Shown piece after piece: positions 1-9,056 of a stretch of 64,000 nt of DNA. The notes beneath the pieces were generated by a model. That model saw only the letters and a program-made list of their open reading frames with translations, had not been told where the DNA came from and ran no database searches. The DNA lies in NCBI RefSeq assembly GCF_020819555.1, contig NZ_JAJHJB010000014.1, forward strand, positions 47,470-111,469. The letters run 5' to 3'. The translations under genes were made by a program, and so were the position numbers. Position 1 is the stretch's first letter; each line of letters starts with the position of its first letter. The stretch is from Pelosinus baikalensis. Its GTDB lineage: Bacteria > Bacillota > Negativicutes > DSM-13327.

Positions 1-2
1 TT

Positions 3-395
3 ACTCCTTGGTTTTTAATTTGTACCATGCTATTGGCTTTGTTTTTAGCCATCAGCAAACGCAGACATGAGCTATATTTGCTCAGTCATCATAAAGGTGA
101 GCACCGCAAGGTATTAGAACAATATTCTCCTGAATTATTGGATCAATTAAATAGTATTGTTACTACAGCGGCGATTATGAGCTATTCTCTATTTACCTTT
201 ACATCAGGCCATACCATTCATCTAATGTGGACCATTCCTCTCGTCATGTATGGGATTTTTCGTTATCTGTATTTAATTCATATAGAAGGGCAAGGGGGAA
301 GACCTGAAAAAGTACTGGTAGAAGATAGTCATATTTTAGGCACTGTTTTATTGTTCGCTGCTATGGTTGTGACTATTTTATATTACTTTGAATAA
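3..395 (+). CDS. UbiA-family prenyltransferase, C-terminal part (decaprenyl-phosphate phosphoribosyltransferase-like)
   Basis: The reading frame is open to the left edge of the window, so the N-terminal half, with the Asp-rich prenyl-diphosphate site, is missing. The visible 130 residues include the motif AISKRRHE followed by three hydrophobic segments, which resembles the C-terminal half of the UbiA branch that joins phosphoribosyl diphosphate to polyprenyl phosphate. The family is integral to the cytoplasmic membrane. It starts a close same-strand run with a small transporter, a PAP2-like protein and a GT-C-like protein, which suits an envelope-glycan lipid-carrier pathway. Assignment to UbiA is fairly firm. 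The phosphoribosyl substrate is inferred from similarity recalled by eye. Confidence 0.7.
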   Translation, partial: TPWFLICTMLLALFLAISKRRHELYLLSHHKGEHRKVLEQYSPELLDQLNSIVTTAAIMSYSLFTFTSGHTIHLMWTIPLVMYGIFRYLYLIHIEGQGGRPEKVLVEDSHILGTVLLFAAMVVTILYYFE

Positions 396-427
396 AAATC
401 CTAATGAAATTTAGAGGTAACATGTAA

Positions 428-772
428 ATGAAAGATTTACTATTAATTATCATCTCGGTAACCATTGGTGCAGTAGGTCAAATTGCCTTTAAATTAGGGG
501 CCATGCAAATGGTTCAAAATCCTGGTGTTACGATAATAGAAAAAATCAAATGGCCGATTGTGCTAGGACTATTTTTGTATGGTATTAGCACAATTTTATG
601 GATTATGGCTTTGAAAAAAGTAGAACTTAGCTATGCCTATCCTATGGTAAGTTTAGGCTATATTCTAGTGTTTATTGCATCCTATTTTATTTTTCATGAA
701 CCCATAAACTGGCTAAGGATGGGAGGAATGCTCTTTATTATAGCAGGTATTACCTTAGTAGCCAGATCCTAG
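428..772 (+). CDS. EamA/SMR-like small membrane transporter
   Basis: This 114-residue protein has four predicted membrane helices, the size of small multidrug resistance or ArnE/ArnF-type proteins. The first helix carries a GQIAFKLG segment typical of the EamA half-unit. Such proteins act as dimers in the inner membrane, and several relatives flip undecaprenyl-phosphate-linked sugars. The start ATG follows GAGGTAA, and the gene sits 32 bases after the UbiA-like gene and 12 bases before the PAP2-like gene, so co-transcription is likely. In this setting a role in flipping a polyprenyl-phosphate sugar is attractive, but it is inference. A drug or metabolite exporter is the alternative. Confidence 0.7.
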   Translation: MKDLLLIIISVTIGAVGQIAFKLGAMQMVQNPGVTIIEKIKWPIVLGLFLYGISTILWIMALKKVELSYAYPMVSLGYILVFIASYFIFHEPINWLRMGGMLFIIAGITLVARS

Positions 773-784
773 GAGGATGTTACA

Positions 785-1195
785 TTGGATTATAAATATG
801 CCGTAATACCTGTTATTGCTTGGTTCGCAGCAGGTACAGTCAAATTTATCATAAATTATATTCGTTTTCGCAGAGAGGCTGTTACTTTAATTGGTAATGG
901 GGGATTTCCAAGCACTCATACTACTGTCATTAGCAGTACAGTCTTTTTTATTGGTTTATCAGAAGGAATCAATCAGCCAATATTTAGCTTGGGCGTAGCA
1001 GTACTTATGATTACCATGTTTGATGCAATGGGGATCAGGCGGGCATTAGGAAAACAGGCTGCGATGATCAATCAACATATAGGACCTCATCAAATTACAA
1101 AACCATTAAGAGAGCGGCAGGGGCATACTCCCGTTGAAGTATTGGGGGGGCTTATAGTAGGATTCTTATTGGCTTTTGTTTTTTATCGTATGTAA
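785..1195 (+). CDS. Divergent PAP2 family protein (DUF212)
   Basis: The 136-residue membrane protein starts at TTG, six bases after a strong TAGGAGGATG site. It contains GGFPSTHTT and later FDAMGIRRALGKQA, the signature pieces of the divergent PAP2 (acid phosphatase/vanadium haloperoxidase-like) family. Relatives are small integral membrane proteins thought to be lipid phosphatases, and few have been tested. Beside a UbiA-type phosphoribosyl-lipid synthase, a phosphatase removing the 5-phosphate from the polyprenyl-phosphoribose is the expected next step, as in the mycobacterial arabinose-lipid pathway. That link is inference from gene order. The family assignment is secure. Confidence 0.82.
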   Translation: MDYKYAVIPVIAWFAAGTVKFIINYIRFRREAVTLIGNGGFPSTHTTVISSTVFFIGLSEGINQPIFSLGVAVLMITMFDAMGIRRALGKQAAMINQHIGPHQITKPLRERQGHTPVEVLGGLIVGFLLAFVFYRM

Positions 1196-1218
1196 CAGAT
1201 TCAGTTGGGAGGAAATAT

Positions 1219-2913
1219 ATGATAGGAAGCTTTTCTTTTATATTAGGGCTAACCTTATTGTCCTTTATGTTTTTTATTTTAGCGCTATCAGCTATTGGAT
1301 TTGGAATGGGCATACCCTTGCTGCCCATTCATTTATGGCTGTCAGCCGCTGGTAGTCTTATCTTTGTTTTTATTAGTGGAATTTTTTACAAAAAAGAAAA
1401 TAACTGGAAATGGCTTTTTAGTATAGGGAGTCTGTCCATAATGCTAATGTACTTTTTTATGCTGCTAAGTGGTATGTTTTATGATATCTCCTATGATGGG
1501 CAGGTGTATCATCAAGAAGCAGTCATACAATTGGTTAATCACTGGAATCCTTTTCAGCAGTATTTGACAAAAGAACAGTCCCAATCTGCTGTGCTGCTAA
1601 ATCACTATGCAAAAGGGCCATGGATCTATGAAGCGGTTTTATATACGGTAACAGGACAAATCGAACAGAGCAAAGCCTTCAATTTGCTATTGATCACAGC
1701 ATCTTTTCTATTAACGTTTTCTGCGTTACAGAATAGTCAGAGATGTAGTGTAAACCAAGCCATATGTTTTAGTTTGCTATTGGCTTTTAATCCGGTAAGC
1801 ATTTATCAATCCCTAAGCTTTTACATCGATGGACAACTGGCATCTTTATTATTATGTTTACTGGCTTTGTCTTACCAAATGATCAGGCAGTATGATATAT
1901 TTGTTTTAGCTGGTTTTATCATGAGCATTGGTTTGTTGGTGAATGTAAAATTTACCGGTATCGTATATGCCGTTGCCTGTATAGGGTTACTGGGCGGGTG
2001 GCTATGGCTGCTAAAGAAACGAGAAAGTTATTGGAACCTTGGGAAAGCGGCAATCATCGCTTTTATTGCGGGGATTTGCATACTTGGTTATAATCCGTAT
2101 ATAACCAACAGCCTTTTTTATGGGCATCCTTTTTATCCCTTATATGGTGCAGGATCAAAGTCGATGGATATTATGACCAGTAATTCCCCAAAGGGTTTTT
2201 TACAAATGAGTGGAATAAAGAAACTATACGTTGCTAATTTCTCTATGGCTACGAATCAGTTTGATATGGAAGAACCCGTGGTAAAGCCTCCTTTTCGTGT
2301 CACTGCACAAGAGCTTAGACCTTTCATTTATGGCGCGGATATTCGAATTGGAGGATTTGGTCCTTGGTTTAGCGGTATGCTGGTGATTAGTGGTCTTATC
2401 TTGCTATTCTTATTCTGGTCTCCTAAGAAGGATACATTTTATGGGGTAGGTTTGGTCGTGAGTATTATGATATCGGCATTCATAAATCCGGAATCTTGGT
2501 GGGCACGATATGTGCCGCAAATTTGGTTCGCCTGCATTTGTCTTGCACTCATTGCTTGGTCCAATCAGAAAAAAGCAATTCGTTATCTCGGAAGGATTCT
2601 AGCAGGAGCGGCTGTGATCAATCTGGCCTTGATTTCCTATCCCTATATTCTTGGTAATTATTACTGTACCCAGGCGCTAAGACAAGAATTAAAAGAGATT
2701 GCTGCATATCATAATCCCATCAATGTATGTTTTGGCGAGTTTACCTCGAACTATGTGCGGTTTGCCCAAAACAATATTTCCTTTGTGGATGCGCCAGCAG
2801 ATATTGCTGATATGAATATTGAGGTCATGAGGTACAACTATTTAACTGCTCCAGCGAAAGAACAATCATTAGCAGCTATTTTTGCAAAAGAAAGGATGGA
2901 TGAACATGAATAA
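1219..2913 (+). CDS. Polytopic membrane protein, GT-C glycosyltransferase-like
   Basis: This 564-residue protein is mostly hydrophobic, with about 11-12 predicted membrane helices and an extracytoplasmic loop after the second or third helix containing YDISYDGQVYHQE. An acidic first loop (here D and D/E residues) followed by many helices is the plan of GT-C glycosyltransferases such as ArnT and PMT, which use polyprenyl-phosphate sugars. I do not recognise a named family. The ATG follows GGGAGGAAATAT. The gene lies 23 bases after the PAP2-like gene, and its end overlaps the start region of the DUF4127 gene, which points to one transcript. A sugar-transfer role at the outer face of the membrane is an inference. 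Confidence 0.6.
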   Translation: MIGSFSFILGLTLLSFMFFILALSAIGFGMGIPLLPIHLWLSAAGSLIFVFISGIFYKKENNWKWLFSIGSLSIMLMYFFMLLSGMFYDISYDGQVYHQEAVIQLVNHWNPFQQYLTKEQSQSAVLLNHYAKGPWIYEAVLYTVTGQIEQSKAFNLLLITASFLLTFSALQNSQRCSVNQAICFSLLLAFNPVSIYQSLSFYIDGQLASLLLCLLALSYQMIRQYDIFVLAGFIMSIGLLVNVKFTGIVYAVACIGLLGGWLWLLKKRESYWNLGKAAIIAFIAGICILGYNPYITNSLFYGHPFYPLYGAGSKSMDIMTSNSPKGFLQMSGIKKLYVANFSMATNQFDMEEPVVKPPFRVTAQELRPFIYGADIRIGGFGPWFSGMLVISGLILLFLFWSPKKDTFYGVGLVVSIMISAFINPESWWARYVPQIWFACICLALIAWSNQKKAIRYLGRILAGAAVINLALISYPYILGNYYCTQALRQELKEIAAYHNPINVCFGEFTSNYVRFAQNNISFVDAPADIADMNIEVMRYNYLTAPAKEQSLAAIFAKERMDEHE

Positions 2914-4462
2914 TAAAAAAGGTATTTTAACAGCAATTTTTCTCCTGCTATTCTTTATCCATGTACCAGGATATGCCCAAACCCTTATGTATGTCCCCTT
3001 TGACAATCGCCCTGTAAGTTATGAATACGTAGTCGATACCGTAAAAAAAGGTGGATTTGATATTCTGGTTCCACCGGAAGACTCTCTTGCAGCCAGAACG
3101 AGAAGTGCGAATCCCGACCAACTATGGGAATGGGTCTTTGCTCATGCGAAAGAAGCAGACGGAGTCGTAGTATCAGCCGATGCACTGATTTATGGCGGAT
3201 TGGTTGCTTCTAGAACTCATGAAATCAGTGAGGAAGTGCTGCTGGAAAGAGTGGCAAATTTTCAAAAACTAAAGGAATTGAATCCTTCTGTACGCCTATA
3301 TGTATTTAGTACGATTATGCGTAGTCCCCATGCTTCCAGCGGTGGGGTAGAACCAGCGTATTACGAAACCTATGGACCAGCGATTTTTCGCATTCACGCT
3401 CTCCAAGATAAAAGTGAAATGGAGAAGTTAAGTAAAAAAGAAAAGAAAGAATTAGAGACATTAAATGCGCAAGTTCCGAAAGATATTATGGAAGATTGGG
3501 TAAACAGGCGTGAAAAGAACTTTAAAGCAAATTTACAGCTTGTTTCCGCAGCAAAACAAAATATCTTTAATTACTTGCTAATCGGTCGTGATGATTGCTC
3601 CCCGCTGTCAAGATCTCATCAGGAATCCAGATGGCTAGGAAAAGAAACAGCCGATTTATCTGCCAGTAAATACTCTTCTTTTCCCGGTGCAGATCAGTTA
3701 GGAATGCTCATGCTGACAAGAGCCGTGAATGATTTGACCTTCACCATACCTACCGTCTCTGTGATGTATACTCAAGGTGTTGGTAATAAGACTATTCCTT
3801 CTTATGAAGATACTCCGGTTGGCAAAAATGTAAGAGATCATTTGTTTGCTGCAGGTTTTGTACCTTTATTATCGGATAAAGTAGCTGATATGATTTTGGC
3901 AGTCAATACACCAGTAGATGGCTGGACCAGAGAAGCAGGCATGGAATCAAATAAAACAAAAGCTAGCAAAGAAACCGTTGCCTTTGTAAAACAGATCGAA
4001 AGCTACTTAAATGCTGGCCGAAAAGTAGCGGTGGCAGATATTTCTTTTGCCAATGGTTCCGACAATGCCTTTATGAAAGAAATGACCGATAGCAAACTGG
4101 CGTCTCAGTTAGAATCTTATTCTGGCTGGAATACAGCCAGCAACACCATTGGTTATACCATTGGACAAGCTGCTTTCGCTCAGCGCATGGCAGCCTCCGA
4201 CAAAAATAATCTCATTGCTGTTCGTCTCTTAGATGATTGGGCGTATCAAGCTAATGTGCGCAGTGATCTAATGAATGAAGTGTTAATCCCTCAAGGAATC
4301 AACAATGTACAATTAAATGAAATGCGCCCCACCCTTACCCAAGATGCTACCAAACGCATACAGAATTTTGCTCAGCAAAATTTGAGTGAGTTTCCGTTGG
4401 AAAAAGTAGAAGTATCCTTTCCTTGGAATCGCATGTTTGAGGTAGATGTGAAAGCGCAGTAA
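2906..4462 (+). CDS. DUF4127 family secreted protein
   Basis: I place the start at ATG 2906, nine bases after AAAGGA. It gives a clean Sec signal peptide: a KK pair, a run of hydrophobic residues, then GYAQ. A TTG start at 2882 would put polar residues ahead of it. The 518-residue product has the DUF4127 opening MYVPFDNRPVSYEYV, then DALIYGGLVASRTH and GRDDCSPLSRSHQE, which are conserved-looking blocks of that family. DUF4127 proteins have no established activity. The first ATG lies before the stop codon of the preceding gene, so translation is probably coupled. The envelope setting suggests an extracytoplasmic role in glycan or cell-wall metabolism, which is inference. Confidence 0.8.
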   Translation: MNNKKGILTAIFLLLFFIHVPGYAQTLMYVPFDNRPVSYEYVVDTVKKGGFDILVPPEDSLAARTRSANPDQLWEWVFAHAKEADGVVVSADALIYGGLVASRTHEISEEVLLERVANFQKLKELNPSVRLYVFSTIMRSPHASSGGVEPAYYETYGPAIFRIHALQDKSEMEKLSKKEKKELETLNAQVPKDIMEDWVNRREKNFKANLQLVSAAKQNIFNYLLIGRDDCSPLSRSHQESRWLGKETADLSASKYSSFPGADQLGMLMLTRAVNDLTFTIPTVSVMYTQGVGNKTIPSYEDTPVGKNVRDHLFAAGFVPLLSDKVADMILAVNTPVDGWTREAGMESNKTKASKETVAFVKQIESYLNAGRKVAVADISFANGSDNAFMKEMTDSKLASQLESYSGWNTASNTIGYTIGQAAFAQRMAASDKNNLIAVRLLDDWAYQANVRSDLMNEVLIPQGINNVQLNEMRPTLTQDATKRIQNFAQQNLSEFPLEKVEVSFPWNRMFEVDVKAQ

Positions 4463-4479
4463 TGCTGTAGAATATATGC

Positions 4480-4523
4480 AAAAAAAGCACACACAACGAA
4501 TGAATGTTGTGTGTGCTTTTTTT
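4480..4523 (+). terminator. Rho-independent terminator after the envelope cluster
   Basis: AAAAGCACACACAAC pairs with GTTGTGTGTGCTTTT around a short loop and is followed by a T run. It lies 17 bases after the DUF4127 stop. Confidence 0.88.
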
Positions 4524-4584
4524 GTGTAGTAAGTTGTTGTTTCTTGAAGACTGTTACAAATGAAAAGACTGTGAAACCGGAAGC

Positions 4585-4623
4585 ACCGCTTATCATTTGA
4601 TAAGCGGTTTATCTATCTTTTTC
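4585..4623 (+). terminator. Second hairpin, possible terminator
   Basis: ACCGCTTATCA pairs perfectly over 11 bp with TGATAAGCGGT across a two-base loop, followed by a T-rich tract. The stretch from here to 4917 holds no recognisable gene. An upstream extension of the protease frame through it (to 4741) lacks a ribosome site and family similarity. Confidence 0.5.
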
Positions 4624-4917
4624 CTTGACGTTCTTCTAGATATATTGGATTAATTATTTTTTTTAATGTTAAAAAATGGAAGGATAAAAGAAATCTTAAG
4701 GAGAAGTAAATAATTAAATGATTCTAAGAATCCTGTTCCTGTGTTGATGTCTACGCTTCGCAGTGTACGTTACCATACCTCGCGCAAGGCTCAGTACATG
4801 GGACTGGTTAGGTGCCATGAAGATTATTTCAAATCGTTCTGTATTTCATCGACTTTTCATGGTGCAACTCTCACTGAATCATATGTAGAATGGTATATAT
4901 ATTTAGGAGGTATCACT

Positions 4918-5814
4918 ATGAATCATCAAGCAATACTTTCCGACAATAGAATAGTAGGTACAGGATGGTTACCACCATTACCTGATTTGCGTGATTATAC
5001 AGAGGTCCATCCTAAGATTGAGAAAGTCATGCAAAAGTTGGGGATATCTGACAATGTTCCGTTACCGACCAAGGCAGATCTACGACAATGGTGTTCCGAA
5101 ATTCAAGACCAAGGTACGCTGGGGGCGTGCACTGCGCATGCGGCTGCAGGTATAATCGAATATTTTGAGAATAGATCTTTTTCCAATCACATTAAAGCCT
5201 CACGTCTTTTTATTTATAAAAATTCACGAAACTTGAGAGGTGTAACAGGAGATAAAGGTTCCTATTTACGAGATACTATGGGAGCTTTAGTACTTTGTGG
5301 CGTACCATCCGAAAGCTACTGGAAATATACTGATAATGATCCAGCCTTTGATAAAGAGCCATCCTCTTTTATATATGCAGTAGCAGATAACTATGAAGCA
5401 TTGCAATATTTTTGCCACGATACGTTAGGTATGAATAAATCTTCCGCCGAAGTATTGAATAGTGTGAAAAAGTACATTGCATCTGGCATTCCATCGATGT
5501 TTGGTTTTTATGGTTTTAATTCATTTACACAGTCAAACGTTCCTGGTGGAATTCCTTATCCAGGTCCAGACGAACAAGCACAGTGGGGGCATGCCATTGT
5601 CGCAGTAGGTTATGATGATACTATAAAAATCAAAAATACCAAATATAATCAAGAAACTACAGGGGCTCTACTGATACGTAATTCTTGGGGAATCACTTGG
5701 GGTGATCAAGGTTATGGTTGGCTGCCATATGATTACGTTTTGAATAAACTCGCAACTGATTTCTGGTCTCTTCTAAGTATGGAGTGGATTGAGACTGATC
5801 AATTTGGTATTTAA
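4918..5814 (+). CDS. C1 (papain-like) cysteine peptidase
   Basis: The ATG follows TTAGGAGGTATCACT, so I use it and not the longer open frame. The 298-residue protein has a complete papain-type set: an oxyanion Gln in QDQGTLGACTAHA with nucleophile Cys71, His225 in WGHAIVAVGYDD, and Asn255 in RNSWGITWGDQGYGW. There is no signal peptide or obvious long propeptide, so it is probably cytoplasmic or released by another route. Bacterial C1 enzymes of this compact type are seen in clostridia and bacteroidetes, and their substrates are largely unknown. It stands alone with its own terminator, and no inhibitor or partner is visible nearby. Confidence 0.88.
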   Translation: MNHQAILSDNRIVGTGWLPPLPDLRDYTEVHPKIEKVMQKLGISDNVPLPTKADLRQWCSEIQDQGTLGACTAHAAAGIIEYFENRSFSNHIKASRLFIYKNSRNLRGVTGDKGSYLRDTMGALVLCGVPSESYWKYTDNDPAFDKEPSSFIYAVADNYEALQYFCHDTLGMNKSSAEVLNSVKKYIASGIPSMFGFYGFNSFTQSNVPGGIPYPGPDEQAQWGHAIVAVGYDDTIKIKNTKYNQETTGALLIRNSWGITWGDQGYGWLPYDYVLNKLATDFWSLLSMEWIETDQFGI

Positions 5815-5849
5815 AACGAGAATATTAATTACTGTATAACAAAACAAGA

Positions 5850-5888
5850 AGGTCAGTGAACATAAAAAATTCGCTGACCTCGCTTTTT
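5850..5888 (+). terminator. Terminator after the C1 peptidase
   Basis: AGGTCAGTGAA pairs with TTCGCTGACCT (one T-G wobble) and is followed by CGCTTTTTC. Confidence 0.85.
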
Positions 5889-5943
5889 CTCAGAGTGTTG
5901 CTTAATGATACATATTTATGACTAATATGCTTTTTTATGTAAG

Positions 5944-5988
5944 AGACAGCCTAGCCATTAAGTAGTGGAGTAGGTCTGTTTTTTTATA
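5944..5988 (+). terminator. Hairpin with T run, possible second terminator
   Basis: ACAGCCTAGCCA and TGGAGTAGGTCTGT form an imperfect stem ahead of seven Ts. Apart from this hairpin and the one at 5850, nothing is visible between 5815 and 6113. Confidence 0.55.
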
Positions 5989-6113
5989 AAAAGGCGGAAC
6001 TAACAAAAAAACAGGAAATGAATAGTAGTGGATTAAAATTGAGCAGAATGTTAAATGAGTATTATTGTTAAGCAGCGTGTAAAGTAGGTATTCGTTCTAC
6101 AATAGGAGGATTT

Positions 6114-6995
6114 ATGTTTAACAAATTTAATCTTATAGAAGCTAATACTGTTGATGAATTTTGGGATATATTATCGCCTCAAAAAACTCTAGGAGATAAG
6201 CCGAGCCAATTTATTTATCGTGGACAGAGGGATGCGAGTTGGCATCTCATACCCTCCATACTACGAAAAAATAGTCCCTCTAAAATAATATTTGGACAAA
6301 GAGAAATGACTGCAGATGAACAAATTTTTTCTGAAAGAGCTATCTTAGAACAATTTGTAAAACAATGTGATTTACTTGGTCTTAAAATTGTTAATGACTC
6401 TGCTGAACTTCGTGGAAATTTAGATCCACGAACGTATCCAACAGATAAATATTATATTAATCCATCTGAGTGGCCAAATGAAGAATTAATAGAGCTAATG
6501 GCTTTAGCTCAGCATCATGGTGTGCCTACTCATCTTCTCGATTGGTCTAAACGTTCTTATGTTGCAGCGTATTTTGCCGCATCCACCGCTTTAGCAAAGC
6601 ACGACATTGAGGAGAATAATACTAAAATTGCAGTATGGGCATTGAATGTAGAAAAGATTCGTTCATACAAAAATATAAATATAATTAAAGTTCCAGGGTC
6701 TACTAGCAGTAATCTTGCGGCTCAATCGGGCTTGTTTACGGTGTTAAAGCAACCAATAGGCAGAGGACAGCCATTTCCCCAAAAACCTCTTGAAGATGAG
6801 TTTGCATCTTTCCCCAATACACCTTTATGGAAGATAACATTACCTGTAAAATATACTGCAAAAGTTCTTGATTTGTGCGAACTATATGGAGTTTCAGCCT
6901 CGACCTTATTCTCTGGATTTGATGGAGCAGCAAAAGCTGTTAAGGATTGGATTAACAAATGCAGATATTTAAATCTGCACCAAAAAAGCGAATAA
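6114..6995 (+). CDS. FRG domain-containing protein
   Basis: The 293-residue protein carries both halves of the FRG domain: FIYRGQRDASWHLIPSILR at about residues 33-51, and LAQHHGVPTHLLDWSKRS followed by YVAAYFAA at about 137-162. The domain is named for its F-x-x-x-R-G core. It occurs in many mobile and defence-associated bacterial proteins, and its biochemical function is not established. A good AGGAGG site precedes the ATG. No neighbouring restriction, toxin or recombinase gene is visible, so there is no direct support for a defence role. It is an isolated gene between terminators and the chemoreceptor leader. Confidence 0.85.
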   Translation: MFNKFNLIEANTVDEFWDILSPQKTLGDKPSQFIYRGQRDASWHLIPSILRKNSPSKIIFGQREMTADEQIFSERAILEQFVKQCDLLGLKIVNDSAELRGNLDPRTYPTDKYYINPSEWPNEELIELMALAQHHGVPTHLLDWSKRSYVAAYFAASTALAKHDIEENNTKIAVWALNVEKIRSYKNINIIKVPGSTSSNLAAQSGLFTVLKQPIGRGQPFPQKPLEDEFASFPNTPLWKITLPVKYTAKVLDLCELYGVSASTLFSGFDGAAKAVKDWINKCRYLNLHQKSE

Positions 6996-7167
6996 TGAAC
7001 TTCTAAGTGGATTCTCGCTGTTAATCGATTTTATCGAATACAAGGACAGGCACATGGCCTTCCTCTACTCGATTTTGAGTTTAATAACAAGGCGAAATAT
7101 TTGTCTTAATTTAGAGGATTTTGGAAGTTTGAGGAGAATTATTAATACATAAATTTAATACCATTTA

Positions 7168-7250
7168 ATGTTCGGCAAACTTAGCGAAAGTTAAGGACGC
7201 AAAGCTATGGGACTAACGATTTTAATCTATGTCTGCCAGGTTGCTATATG
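7168..7250 (+). promoter_or_regulatory. Cyclic di-GMP-I (GEMM-I) riboswitch aptamer
   Basis: The leader of the chemoreceptor contains the GEMM-I core in order: GGCAAAC, a GAAA tetraloop, GGACGCAAAGC, GG.CTAA, and the closing GCCAGGTTGC. These match the conserved docking loop, receptor and ligand-contact segments of class I c-di-GMP aptamers such as Vc2. It lies about 100 bases upstream of the gene, so c-di-GMP probably controls chemoreceptor expression. Confidence 0.9.
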
Positions 7251-7285
7251 AATTACAATTCATGTAACAATCTGGTTTTTTTTAT
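7236..7285 (+). terminator. Expression-platform terminator of the GEMM riboswitch
   Basis: CCAGGTTG...ATGAATT pairs with AATTCAT...CAATCTGG and is followed by eight Ts. Its 5' arm overlaps the 3' strand of the aptamer, so aptamer folding and terminator formation can influence each other. The direction of the response cannot be read safely by eye. Confidence 0.7.
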
Positions 7286-7351
7286 GGAAGGAGATGCGAT
7301 AAACGAGTTTATGCAGCCGTCTTAACAATTAAAATGTAAAGGAGTTATTTT

Positions 7352-9040
7352 ATGCGTAGAATACCTATTGTTGCACAATTAGGAGGTATGTTTCTCACTT
7401 CCATTTCCTTTCTGCTTATACTGCTTGGATATACAGCATATCAGTATTCGACAGCAAGTGATACATATGAAAATTTAATTACACATACTTCCGCAAATAT
7501 GCTCTTACTCACGAAGGCACAGGATGGTATGCATACTGGTATTGCTGAATTGCGAGGTTTTATGGCCTACTCGATTAGCAGCTATGAACAAAATTCCAGA
7601 AAAGAATTTGAGAATAGCGCAAAAGATTTAAAGGTATTTGTATCTGGTGTGGAAAATCCAGAAGTGAAAACAGAAGCTGTTAAACTAGAAAAGATGATGG
7701 ATGACTATAGTCTTAAAATGGGACAGCTTATGGATGCAAAAAAAGCTAACAGCCCTTCCTTCAATACATTGCTTGTGGAAGGGAGAAATTTATCACAGCA
7801 GATAGACCTGCAATTTGATAAAACCTTTGATTTAGAAGAGAAATATTTAAAGCAATCAACGGTTAAACTTATGCAGGAACAAAAAGATACCAAGAATTTG
7901 GTTGGAATTTTAAGTATGCTTATTATACTATTCGTTTGTAGTTTAGCATACTGGTATAGTAGGTATATGGCGAAACGCTTACATCGTGTTCGGAATGAAA
8001 TGGACGCAATCAGTCATTTTGATTTAACAGCTGCTGAGCAACATGCTGCTGTTAATGATGAGATAGGTGATATGGTTACTGCAATGTCCCAAATGAAGAA
8101 TGCTCTGCGCTCGCTAGTAGGGCAAATACGCCAAAACTCTGAATCCTTGGCAGCATCTAGTCAAGAATTAAGTGCAACAGTAGAAGAACAGTTACGTGCA
8201 GCAGAAATTGTTTCTAATACGATAGCGGAAGTTGCGAGTGGGTCAGCCCAGAATACTACGAATATAACAGAGATGTCAGCTACGATTCAGGAACTTTCTG
8301 CAAGTACTGAGGAAATGAACTCGAATGCCTATGAAGTGAATGCAAATACTCAAAATGCTGTTGAAGAAGCAAGCCAAGGGATGAATTTACTGACTCAGAT
8401 CGTTACACAGAATGAAACTGTTGCAAAATCAATGATCAGTATTACAGAGGCGGCAAATTCCTTGGCAAAAGGGTCTGAAAACATTCGAGAAATCGTTACA
8501 GTCATTCAAAGCATTGCAGGTCAAACCAACCTATTAGCGTTGAATGCTGCTATTGAAGCTGCTCGTGCTGGTGAAGCAGGAAGAGGTTTTGCAGTAGTCG
8601 CAGAAGAGGTTCGGAAGCTGGCGGAACAAAGTGCTGAGGCAACACGCCATATCGCTGAAATTATTAATAAAATGACGGAGGACATTGATTATGCTGTCCT
8701 ACATGTAAGTGAAGGAAACCATGAGGTGGAAGCAGGAAAACAAGTAACATTCAATACTCAAAAAGGGTTTGAAGTTATTATTGATAAGCTCGATAAGGTG
8801 AAAATTGTAGTTGCTCAAATAACGCATACAATTGAGGAAACAGCAAAGGGAACGCAAACAATGGTAGAGAATGCCCAAAATATCAGCGGTGTTGCAGAAG
8901 AAACTGCAGCAAGTGCACAAACGGTAGCCGCTGCATCTGAAGAACAAAGTGCCAGTATGCATGAGATCAATCATAATGCTGAATCTTTAGCAAAAATGGC
9001 AGAAGAACTCAATGAGATTATCAGTAAGTTTAAGTTATAA
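7352..9040 (+). CDS. Methyl-accepting chemotaxis protein
   Basis: The 562-residue receptor has a first membrane helix at about residues 6-27, a four-helix-bundle-type external domain of roughly 150 residues, and a second helix at about 182-203. A HAMP segment (about 204-257) and a long cytoplasmic coiled coil follow. The hairpin tip, around residues 390-430, has the invariant NLLALNAAIEAARAGE block and GRGFAVVAEEVRKLAEQS. There is no C-terminal CheB/CheR pentapeptide. The ligand is unknown. Its leader carries a c-di-GMP-I riboswitch, tying receptor level to the motile/sessile signal. A clear terminator follows. Confidence 0.95.
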   Translation: MRRIPIVAQLGGMFLTSISFLLILLGYTAYQYSTASDTYENLITHTSANMLLLTKAQDGMHTGIAELRGFMAYSISSYEQNSRKEFENSAKDLKVFVSGVENPEVKTEAVKLEKMMDDYSLKMGQLMDAKKANSPSFNTLLVEGRNLSQQIDLQFDKTFDLEEKYLKQSTVKLMQEQKDTKNLVGILSMLIILFVCSLAYWYSRYMAKRLHRVRNEMDAISHFDLTAAEQHAAVNDEIGDMVTAMSQMKNALRSLVGQIRQNSESLAASSQELSATVEEQLRAAEIVSNTIAEVASGSAQNTTNITEMSATIQELSASTEEMNSNAYEVNANTQNAVEEASQGMNLLTQIVTQNETVAKSMISITEAANSLAKGSENIREIVTVIQSIAGQTNLLALNAAIEAARAGEAGRGFAVVAEEVRKLAEQSAEATRHIAEIINKMTEDIDYAVLHVSEGNHEVEAGKQVTFNTQKGFEVIIDKLDKVKIVVAQITHTIEETAKGTQTMVENAQNISGVAEETAASAQTVAAASEEQSASMHEINHNAESLAKMAEELNEIISKFKL

Positions 9041-9056
9041 GTAAATGAAAGTGCGT

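Noticed and set aside
4741..4917. Upstream extension of the papain-like protease frame
   Set aside because: There is no ribosome site or similarity there, while ATG 4918 has AGGAGG at good spacing.
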